Shown: in pieces, positions 1 through 5,234 of the stretch
Layout: each line of letters begins with the position of its first letter
How positions within the stretch are numbered: the first letter of the stretch is position 1
Origin: Betaproteobacteria bacterium
GTDB lineage: Bacteria; Pseudomonadota; Gammaproteobacteria; Burkholderiales; SG8-39
DNA length: 5,656 nt
Assembly: GCA_005881355.1 (NCBI GenBank)
Contig: VBDM01000167.1
Coordinates: 1-5,656 of the forward strand
Direction: 5' to 3'
Made by a program: the position numbers and the translations under genes
The notes under the pieces: generated by a model
The model's database searches: none
Seen by the model: only the letters and a program-made list of their open reading frames with translations
Told to the model about the DNA's origin: nothing

Positions 1-189
1 GTTACGCAGCCAAGGGGCTTTGGCGGACTTGACCGCCGGCTCGGGACGCGGGCGCGGCGCGAGCGGCTGATCAGGCAGGCCGTACCCCCAATGCTGCTGT
101 GGGGTTGTTTTCATGGCCGCCGCTACCTTACGCAAGATATGGGCCGGTACCGGGAACGATAATGCTGCTTGCTGTGGGGTTGTTTTCAC
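1..189 (-). CDS. Partial unrecognised protein, 5' end only, with duplicated start region
   Basis: On the minus strand an open frame runs from a TAG stop at 255-253 to the left edge, so only the N-terminus is visible. From ATG at 114 it reads MKTTPQQHWGYGLPDQP and continues into a proline- and arginine-rich stretch ending APWLRN at base 1. In the same frame 25 codons upstream, GTG at 189 begins an almost identical start, V/M-KTTPQQ. The two copies differ partly at wobble positions (gca/gcg, caa/cag), which suggests the frame is or was translated through both. Each copy has a purine-rich AAGG upstream (11 nt before the ATG, about 14 nt before the GTG). TTG at 228 is a third possible start. There is no hydrophobic segment in the visible part. 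I do not recognise the family and assign no function. The gene would be divergent from the solute-binding gene at 420. It could be non-coding chance, but the coding-like substitution pattern argues for a real gene. Confidence 0.45.
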   Translation of the reverse strand, partial: MKTTPQQAALSFPVPAHILRKVAAAMKTTPQQHWGYGLPDQPLAPRPRPEPAVKSAKAPWLRN

Positions 190-202
190 GGTCGCTGCTA
201 CC
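90..202. repeat. Imperfect direct repeat, two copies (90-127 and 161-202)
   Basis: The two copies share an exact 19-base core, TGCTGTGGGGTTGTTTTCA, at 95-113 and 170-188, spaced 75 bases apart, which is exactly 25 codons. Beyond the core, the copies continue with about 11 of 14 matching bases ending in GCTACC, and the second copy has four extra bases near its left end. Similarity fades further out but is still visible in translation: LSLLHD-RSEKAVAATVKTTPQQ against LSFPVPAHILRKVAAAMKTTPQQ on the minus strand. This looks like a diverged tandem duplication of a gene's 5' end rather than an operator pair or a mobile element. Confidence 0.75.
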
Positions 203-419
203 GCCTTTTCAGAACGATCATGTAGCAACGATAACGTACCGGCCTTAACGGGCTAGCGCGCCTCCTCTGGTTCCAACGGGCCCATCGCTGGCTGTATTCA
301 ATTGTCATTTATGCGACACTTCTGTCGTTAATTCAGCACGTACAGGATTCCTTGGCGGGTGGTCCAGGCAGTTCTATCTACGACCTAGCGCAGCACCCCC
401 TTTTCGGGAGCCGAGACAG
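190..419. other. Divergent intergenic region, no gene seen
   Basis: This region separates the leftward partial gene from the rightward solute-binding gene and should carry both promoters. The stretch about 295-345 is clearly more AT-rich than its surroundings. It contains a perfect 5-base inverted repeat, CGACA (314-318) and TGTCG (323-327), with a 4-base loop, a possible small operator or hairpin. A weak sigma70-like pair for the rightward gene is TTGTCA (302-307) with GTTAAT (327-332), but the 19-base spacer is long. On the minus strand AGGAGG (266-261) is a good ribosome-binding match but has no start codon at proper spacing. Nothing here is strong enough for a firm promoter call. Confidence 0.4.
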
Positions 420-1481
420 ATGGACTGCGAGTTTTTCTGGAGTGCGGTGAAGTACTCAGGGACGGCGTTTCTTGCCCTGTGCGCCGTATCGCTTGCGCAT
501 GCCCAGGCCGCAAAGACGGGAAACGAGAAGCTGTACTTGTATCGCGGCGCGGACCGCGAGCAGCGCATTCTGGAAAACGCCCGGGGGGAGGGCGTCATTG
601 TCCTCTACACCTCGCTCGCCCCGAGCGAGTCGGTTCCGCTGACCCAGGCGTTCGAGAAGAAGCACGGCATCAAGGTCGAGCTGTGGCGCTCGAGCAGCGA
701 AAAGCTCACGCAGCGCGCGATCAGCGAAGCGCGGGCGGGGCGCTTCAGCGTCGACGCCGTCGAGACGATCGGCACGGACCTCGAAAGAATGACCCGCGAG
801 AAGATCTTCGCGGAATTCCACAGTCCGCATCTTGCCGACCTGATTCCGGCCGCGATCCCGCGTCACCGCGCGTGGTTTCCCGACCGCCTGTCGTATCTCG
901 GGGTGGCCTACAACACGAAGCTCGTGCGCAGGGAGGACCTGCCCGGGACTTATGAGGGTTTCCTCGATCCGAAGTGGAGGGGCAAGCTCGGCATCGAAGC
1001 GAGCGATATCGCCTGGCTCGCGGGAATCGTCAAGTTCTGGGGCGAGGATCGCGGCATGAGATTTTTCGAGAGGCTCGCCGTGATGAAGCCCGACGTGCGC
1101 ACGGGCCACACGCTGCTCACCCAGCTCGTGGCGGCGGGCGAAGTACCGGTCGGGCTCACGATCTATAGCAGCGGCGTCGTGCCCTACAAGCGCGCGGGCG
1201 CGCCCATCGATTGGATGCCGGTCGAGCCGGTCATCGGCCAGCCGATCGGCATAGCGCTCGCGAAGAACGCGCCCCATCCGCACGCGGCGCTGCTCTTTGC
1301 CGACTTCGTCTTGTCACCGGAAGGGCAGGAACTCTTCAACTCGCTCGGCCGTCCGCCCGCGAGCTTGAAGGTGAAGACCGACCTGAACAGCTTCGACTCC
1401 ACCATGATGGAGCCCGCCGTCGAGCTGGACGAAAACGAGAAGTGGGAAAAGATCTGGAACGCTCTGTTTCTGAGCAAATGA
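420..1481 (+). CDS. Extracellular solute-binding protein, iron(III)/AfuA-like (COG1840-type)
   Basis: This is a 353-residue periplasmic binding protein of ABC-transporter type that would capture a small ligand and hand it to a permease. What is seen: an N-terminal export signal whose hydrophobic core is TAFLALCAVSLAHA (residues 15-28), with likely cleavage after AHA at 28/29. Then come family hallmarks: VLYTSL at the start of the mature fold, a FEKKHGIKVELWRSSS segment, LGVAYNTKLV in the middle, the PKWRGKLGI segment, and HPHAALLFADFVLSPEGQEL near the C-terminus. Length is normal for the family. The ATG at 420 has GGGAG at 406-410, 9 bases upstream. A GTG at 447 would give a more classical basic signal peptide (M-KYSG), but its GGAG is only 4 bases away. 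No permease or ATPase is adjacent, so it is an orphan here. The ligand is unknown: iron(III), but also polyamines, thiamine or organic acids, are bound by relatives. The class is confident; substrate is not assignable. Confidence 0.9.
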   Translation: MDCEFFWSAVKYSGTAFLALCAVSLAHAQAAKTGNEKLYLYRGADREQRILENARGEGVIVLYTSLAPSESVPLTQAFEKKHGIKVELWRSSSEKLTQRAISEARAGRFSVDAVETIGTDLERMTREKIFAEFHSPHLADLIPAAIPRHRAWFPDRLSYLGVAYNTKLVRREDLPGTYEGFLDPKWRGKLGIEASDIAWLAGIVKFWGEDRGMRFFERLAVMKPDVRTGHTLLTQLVAAGEVPVGLTIYSSGVVPYKRAGAPIDWMPVEPVIGQPIGIALAKNAPHPHAALLFADFVLSPEGQELFNSLGRPPASLKVKTDLNSFDSTMMEPAVELDENEKWEKIWNALFLSK

Positions 1482-1492
1482 AGGTAGGCGTT

Positions 1493-1513
1493 CGATACGG
1501 TCCCCACCGATCG
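1493..1513 (+). terminator. Putative hairpin after the solute-binding gene
   Basis: Twelve bases after the stop codon, CGAT (1493-1496) plus CGGT (1498-1501) pairs with ACCG (1506-1509) plus ATCG (1510-1513). This gives an 8-bp stem with one bulged A at 1497 and a CCCC loop. No T-tract follows, so it is not a classical intrinsic terminator. A second, weaker GC hairpin follows (CGGGG 1528-1532 with CCCCG 1546-1550) and ends in TTT. Together they could reduce readthrough toward the c-di-GMP gene. Confidence 0.4.
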
Positions 1514-1579
1514 TAGGAAACGCTGACCGGGGACTCTCTCCGTGCCCCCGTTTCGGCGAGGCGCGATGATGGCAGGGGG

Positions 1580-1699
1580 ATCTCCTGTTTTCCGCTCGGA
1601 TTTGTTGTCTTTTTCACGAAAACCCTGTTTTTAAAAGTAAATAGGGCCGACAACCGGCACAAATCGTGCGTGTTTCTGTGCGCCGTTTTCATAGGATGG
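1580..1699 (+). promoter_or_regulatory. AT-rich leader and ribosome-binding site of the c-di-GMP gene
   Basis: The last 120 bases before the start at 1704 are markedly AT-richer than the coding DNA around them. They contain T-runs, TTTTCA at 1611-1616 as a possible -35 element and TAAAAG at 1632-1637 as a poor -10 at short spacing. A hairpin is visible: CCCTGTTT (1623-1630) with AAATAGGG (1639-1646), seven Watson-Crick pairs and one G-T pair around an 8-base loop. AGGA at 1693-1696 lies 7 bases from the ATG and is a good ribosome-binding site that supports the chosen start. The promoter boxes are guesses; the ribosome-binding site is well supported. Confidence 0.4.
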
Positions 1700-1703
1700 G
1701 CGC

Positions 1704-3917
1704 ATGTTTACCGGTTCTTTCGAGCGCAAGCCGCCCGTCGAGGGCACGGCTTCCACGCGTTCAAGGCACGCAGAGGCCATTGGCGTGCGACTGCGCGTCC
1801 TCTTCATTGCCCTGTTGTGTCTGGTCGCCGTCGGCGTGGTGACTTGGCGCATGGTGTACCTCGGCCAGCAACGCGTGATCGAGCACCAGGCGCTCGAGGT
1901 CGCGGAGGTGGTCGCACGCGCCGCGGCGAGCGCGCGGTCGGTGTACGCGGCGCAGATCGTGGAGAAGCTGCGTCGCGACGGGTTCGGCTCGCATGCCGAG
2001 TTCGAGAACCGTGCGGGCTACGTGCCTCTTCCCGCTCAATTTCTGAAAATGTTCGGGCAGCAGGTGAGCTCGGAGAACAACGGGCTGTTCAGCTATAAAC
2101 CGGTGAGCAAATGGAATCTGGAGCCCAGTCAGTACCTGACAGACGAGTTCCTGCGCTGGGCCTGGCCGCAACTCGAAGTCCAGGACCGGGAAACACCCGC
2201 CGCGCCCATCGACTGGAAGCCGGTGTGGCGCATCGACGCTGTGAATGGCGCCAAGATCCTGCGCTACCTGCGCGCCGACCCGGCGTCCGCCCGATCCTGC
2301 GTCGCCTGCCATAACGCGCAAGAGGCCCTCCCCGAAGTCCGCGCGCGGCGCGTCCAGCAAGGCGTCCCGCCCGGAAAGCAGTGGCGACTGCACCAGCTCC
2401 TCGGCGCCATCGACGTCACCATTCCCCTCGATAAGGTCGAGGTGTTCGCGGCGGCGCAGAACCGGATCACGCTCGCCGTGATCATCGGCGTGGTCGGTGC
2501 CGGCGTGGTGATCCTAGGATTCCTCGTATCTCTGGACGTGACCCGCTCGCGACGCATGGCTCGGGAGCTGAGCTGGCAGGCGAACCACGATTCGCTCACT
2601 GGGCTCGCAAGCCGCACGGCATTCGAGCGGCACGCCGAGGAGCTGCTCCATCATGCGCGCGCCGGAGGCGGCGTGCATGCGCTCTTGTTCATGGATCTGG
2701 ATCAGTTCAAGGTGGTCAACGATACCTGCGGACATACCGCCGGCGACCAGATGCTGCGTCAGCTCAGCAGCGTGTTGAGGGAGCAAGTACGCATGAACGA
2801 CATGCTGGCGCGGTTGGGAGGCGATGAGTTCGGGGTGCTGCTCGAGGGCTGTCCACCCGCCAAGGCCATCGAGATCGCGGAGAAGCTGCACGCGGCGACG
2901 CAAGATTTCAGGTTCACCTGGCTAGGCAAGGGTTTCTCCGTCGGCATCAGCATTGGCATGGGCGAGATCTGCCCCGCCACCGAGTCGGTCGAAACGGTCA
3001 TGAGCCAGGCCGATCTCGCCTGCTACGCGGCCAAGGACGCCGGTCGCAATCGGATCCATGTATTTTCGGCGACGGATGCCGAGATCACCCGGCGCCGCAG
3101 CGAAATGGAGTGGATCTCGCGCATCAGCCGCGCGCACGAGGAAGGCAGAATCAGCCTGGCAGTGCAAGACGCGCGATATTTGAAAACCGCGGCGCGGCCG
3201 GCACTTTACCGCGAAATGCTGCTGCGCATGGCCGACGAGGACGGTAAACCGGTGCCGACCGGTACTCTTATCGCGGCGGCCGAACGCTTCAATTTCATGC
3301 CGACGATCGACCGCTGGGTGGTGAAAACCGTACTGGGCGCGATCGCGCGCGGAGAACTGCCGATCCGCGGAAACGACATCATCGCCGTCAACCTCTCCGG
3401 CACCTCGCTCAACGACGACCACTTCCTCGACTTCATCCGCGAGCGAGTCCGACAACTGCCGACCGAGGTATCGCGCTCCATCTGCTTCGAGATCACCGAG
3501 ACCGCTGCCGTTGCCAGCATAAGCCGGGCTCAGACGTTCATGAAGTCGGTGCGCGCGATGGGCTGTAAGTTTGCGCTCGATGACTTCGGCTCGGGATTGA
3601 GCTCGTTTGTGTATATCAAGAATCTCCCCGTCGACTTCGTCAAGATCGAGGGAAGCTTCGTGCGCGCCATCGTCACCGACTCGGTTGCGCGGGCGATGGT
3701 TGAGGCCGTGTGTCACATCGGCCGCGCAATCCGCGCGACGTTGATCGCGGAATGGGTCGAGAACGACGCGTTGCTGGCGCAGGTGAAGGAGCTTGGCATC
3801 GACTACGCGCAAGGCTACGCGGTAAGTGCTCCCCAGCCGTTGCGGCTGCTGACCCCGAGCGAGGGCTCCCGATCGCATCGCGCGGCACGCCGGCTGCGGG
3901 CTAGCGGATCCCGCTAA
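1704..3917 (+). CDS. Membrane c-di-GMP enzyme: DUF3365 (Tll0287-like) heme sensor + GGDEF + EAL
   Basis: This 737-residue inner-membrane protein should make and/or degrade cyclic di-GMP in response to a periplasmic signal. Order seen: TM1 about 30-48; periplasmic part about 50-254 ending in the c-type heme motif CVACH (199-203); TM2 about 255-277; GGDEF domain about 290-455; EAL domain about 470-720. The periplasmic part fits DUF3365/Tll0287-like domains, a family known to bind heme c. GGDEF looks active: HDSLTGL (295-301), FMDLDQFK (329-336), GGDEF (372-376), with the inhibitory I-site RxxD at 363-366 correctly spaced. EAL has Glu504 and Arg508 but reads EML instead of EAL. The other metal and catalytic positions are present: Asn563, Glu596, Asp626-Asp627 in DDFGSG, Lys647, Glu683 and Gln703. 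Hydrolysis is therefore plausible. No PAS or HAMP domain is evident between TM2 and GGDEF. The ATG at 1704 has AGGA 7 bases upstream. Domain calls are firm; heme attachment and net enzymatic direction are inferred. Confidence 0.95.
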   Translation: MFTGSFERKPPVEGTASTRSRHAEAIGVRLRVLFIALLCLVAVGVVTWRMVYLGQQRVIEHQALEVAEVVARAAASARSVYAAQIVEKLRRDGFGSHAEFENRAGYVPLPAQFLKMFGQQVSSENNGLFSYKPVSKWNLEPSQYLTDEFLRWAWPQLEVQDRETPAAPIDWKPVWRIDAVNGAKILRYLRADPASARSCVACHNAQEALPEVRARRVQQGVPPGKQWRLHQLLGAIDVTIPLDKVEVFAAAQNRITLAVIIGVVGAGVVILGFLVSLDVTRSRRMARELSWQANHDSLTGLASRTAFERHAEELLHHARAGGGVHALLFMDLDQFKVVNDTCGHTAGDQMLRQLSSVLREQVRMNDMLARLGGDEFGVLLEGCPPAKAIEIAEKLHAATQDFRFTWLGKGFSVGISIGMGEICPATESVETVMSQADLACYAAKDAGRNRIHVFSATDAEITRRRSEMEWISRISRAHEEGRISLAVQDARYLKTAARPALYREMLLRMADEDGKPVPTGTLIAAAERFNFMPTIDRWVVKTVLGAIARGELPIRGNDIIAVNLSGTSLNDDHFLDFIRERVRQLPTEVSRSICFEITETAAVASISRAQTFMKSVRAMGCKFALDDFGSGLSSFVYIKNLPVDFVKIEGSFVRAIVTDSVARAMVEAVCHIGRAIRATLIAEWVENDALLAQVKELGIDYAQGYAVSAPQPLRLLTPSEGSRSHRAARRLRASGSR

Positions 3918-3923
3918 CCCGCA
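3895..3923. terminator. Putative bidirectional terminator between convergent genes
   Basis: TGCGGG (3895-3900) and TAGCGG (3902-3907) pair with CCGCTA (3911-3916) and CCCGCA (3918-3923). The result is a 13-position stem with a single C/A mismatch (3901/3917) and a 3-base ATC loop. It sits exactly at the 3' end of the c-di-GMP gene, whose TAA (3915-3917) is inside the stem, and 19 bases beyond the stop of the convergent aroE-like gene. There is no clean T-run on either side, so efficiency is uncertain, but the position between two gene ends fits a shared terminator. Confidence 0.6.
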
Positions 3924-3942
3924 AGTCGTTCATCTGCTTCTC

Positions 3943-4762
3943 CTATATCGTCCTCTCGACCATCGCCCTCAATTCCGCCGTCACCTCGGGCTCGATACCG
4001 AACCAGGCCTTCCAGGCCGGACGGCCCTGATTCAAGAGCATTCCGAGGCCGTTGACGGTGCGGTTGCCGCGCTTGCGTGCCGCAACGAGAAACGACGTCT
4101 CGAGCGGGATGTAGATGATGTCGGCGGCGAGCGCGCTCTTTGGCAGCTTGTCCAGCTTGATGTCGAGCGCCGGCTGCCCGACCATGCCGCAGCTCGTCGT
4201 GTTGACCACCATCGCCGCGCTTTCCAGAAGGTCGTGGCGTTGTTCCCAGGGCAGGACCTTGATCGGACCGCCGAACTCCTCCGCGAGGCCCTTGGCGCGG
4301 GCAAGCGTGCGGTTGACGAGCCGGATCTCTCTTGCATACGGCGCGCGAGCCGCCGCCCGCGCCGATCACCACGATCGGTCCAGAATCTGCGCGCCAGCCC
4401 GCTTGCTCCTGCTTGATGCTCTGGATGAAGCCGTAGCAATCGTTGTTGGTGCCCGAGAGCGCCCCGTCGGGCCTGACGACCACGCAGCTGAGCGCGCCGA
4501 TGCTCTTCGCGAGCTTGTCCACCTCGTCGACGATCTTCATCGCCTGCTGCTTGTGCGGGATCGTGATGTTGCAGCCCGCGAACCCCAGCGGGTGCAGCGC
4601 GCGCAGGGCGCCCGCGAGGCCCTCGGGCCGGATCGCGAGCGGCAGGTAGGTCCCGGCCAGTCCGTGCTTTTTGAACCAGTAGTTGTGCAGCATCGGCGAG
4701 CGGGAGTGCATGACGGGCCAGCCCATGACGCCGGCAAGCAGGAAACGGTCGGGATGTGCCAT
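3943..4762 (-). pseudogene. aroE: Shikimate dehydrogenase (AroE) family gene broken by internal deletion/frameshift
   Basis: The family reduces 3-dehydroshikimate to shikimate with NADPH. From ATG at 4762 the first frame carries the substrate domain: GWPVMHSRSP (14-23), NITIPHK with the expected catalytic Lys71, GTNNDCYGF with Asp108, then the nucleotide-binding loop GAGGGSRAVC (134-143). After Cys143 (codon 4336-4334) the homology jumps to another frame at 4329: EIRLVNRT, VLPWEQRHDLLE, MVVNTTSCGMVGQP, DIIYIPLETS, NGLGMLLNQGRPAWKAWFG, ending at TAG 3945-3943. Total length is 820 bases, not a multiple of three. Between the Arg of SRAV and the Asn of VNRT only 28 bases remain where E. coli AroE has 16 residues (48 bases), so about 20-23 bases are missing from the first helix after the glycine loop. 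The position of the usual substrate-contacting Asn (GA-x-NT) reads GALSC, as in some AroE paralogs. As read, the product would be non-functional; an assembly error is the main alternative. The symbol is for the family only; a catabolic paralog is possible. Confidence 0.85.
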
Positions 4763-4836
4763 CGGCGCATTTTCTCACGCATCGCGGGCGCCTTCCGGAC
4801 CGCGCGCCGAGCAGAGATTCTGATAGGCTGAGATCG

Positions 4837-5133
4837 ATGTTTGCTTCCGTCAAGAAAAGCCCGGAGCGTCTCCAGGTCATCGAACGGGTGACGCAGTGGA
4901 CGCGCGAGCGCTTCAAGCTTCCGAAAGAAGCGGTAATTTCCGTCTCGGAGATCGCCTGCCCCCTTCCGGGCTGCCCGCCGCTGGAGACCGTAGTGGTGTT
5001 CTGGATGGCGGAACAGCGCTATCAGTTCAAGCTGTTCAAGCCGGTGGAGGAGGTCGTCATCGACGATATTCCCTATGCTTGGCTGAAGGACGCGCTTGCC
5101 GTCCCCGAAGGGTTCGTGAGCGACTGCTGCTGA
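4837..5133 (+). CDS. Small conserved-looking protein with CPLPGC motif, function unknown
   Basis: A 98-residue soluble protein with no signal peptide or membrane segment. After a charged N-terminal helix-like part (residues 6-30) it has SEIACPLPGCPPLET (37-51) with Cys41 and Cys46, then a beta-like VVVFWMAEQRYQFKLFKPVEEV segment spanning about 52-73, then DDIPYAWLKDAL (76-87), and it ends in Cys97-Cys98. Four cysteines in so short a protein suggest metal binding or redox chemistry, but that is inference. I have a sense of similar small proteins with a C-x-x-PGCPP-x-ET signature but cannot name a family or function. ATG at 4837 is chosen because residues before it, in a frame open from 4756, are arginine-rich and non-family-like and would overlap the aroE start. 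Only a weak purine-rich GGCTGAG lies just upstream. It is divergent from the aroE-like gene, with a 74-base gap that must carry both promoters. Confidence 0.75.
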   Translation: MFASVKKSPERLQVIERVTQWTRERFKLPKEAVISVSEIACPLPGCPPLETVVVFWMAEQRYQFKLFKPVEEVVIDDIPYAWLKDALAVPEGFVSDCC

Positions 5134-5145
5134 CCCGTTCGGCCG

Positions 5146-5177
5146 TTGACAGCCAAGCCGATGAAGTGGACGATAAG
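5146..5177 (+). promoter_or_regulatory. Weak candidate promoter before the SBP-like gene
   Basis: TTGACA at 5146-5151 is a perfect sigma70 -35 hexamer. The best downstream -10 is GATAAG at 5172-5177 (4 of 6 matches), but the spacer is 20 bases, longer than the usual 16-18. Location between the stop at 5133 and the start at 5235 is suitable. The -35 match alone could occur by chance. Confidence 0.25.
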
Positions 5178-5196
5178 CGGCTCAAATCACTGCAAC

Positions 5197-5213
5197 CGGG
5201 GCGTGGCGCCCCG
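5197..5213 (+). other. GC hairpin in the leader of the SBP-like gene
   Basis: CGGGGCG (5197-5203) and CGCCCCG (5207-5213) form a perfect 7-bp stem with a TGG loop, ending 8 bases before the Shine-Dalgarno AGGAGG at 5222-5227. No T-run follows, so it is more likely a leader or mRNA-stability element than a terminator; it would not hide the ribosome-binding site itself. Confidence 0.45.
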
Positions 5214-5234
5214 CGGACCACAGGAGGAAGCACC

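Noticed and set aside
90..202. The direct repeat as a CRISPR array or operator iteron
   Set aside because: There are only two copies, they differ in length by four bases, and the similarity makes sense as duplicated codons of a minus-strand gene start; the 75-base period equals 25 codons.
456..1283. Long minus-strand open frame opposite the solute-binding gene
   Set aside because: Composition is arginine-rich and repetitive as expected for an antisense frame of a GC-rich gene; no recognisable motif, while the plus strand holds a clear family protein.
2922..3878. Minus-strand open frame of over 300 codons opposite the EAL domain
   Set aside because: It is the reverse of a strongly conserved EAL coding region and shows no family-like sequence; GC bias in codon positions creates such frames.
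3901..3933. Tiny minus-strand open frame of 10 codons (MNDLRVSGIR) with GGAG 6 bases upstream
   Set aside because: It lies in the terminator hairpin and has no supporting homology; it may be a relic of a following gene but is most simply chance.
4327..4336. Programmed ribosomal frameshift in the aroE-like gene
   Set aside because: No slippery heptamer at the join, and residues of the cofactor-binding helix are missing, which slippage could not restore.
4115..4831. Plus-strand open frame opposite the aroE-like gene
   Set aside because: The minus strand has unmistakable AroE motifs in two frames; the plus-strand translation is low-complexity Arg/Ala/Asp.
4756..4836. N-terminal extension of the 98-residue protein from ATG 4756
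   Set aside because: The extra 27 residues are arginine-rich without family character and would overlap the start of the divergent aroE-like gene; ATG 4837 is simpler.
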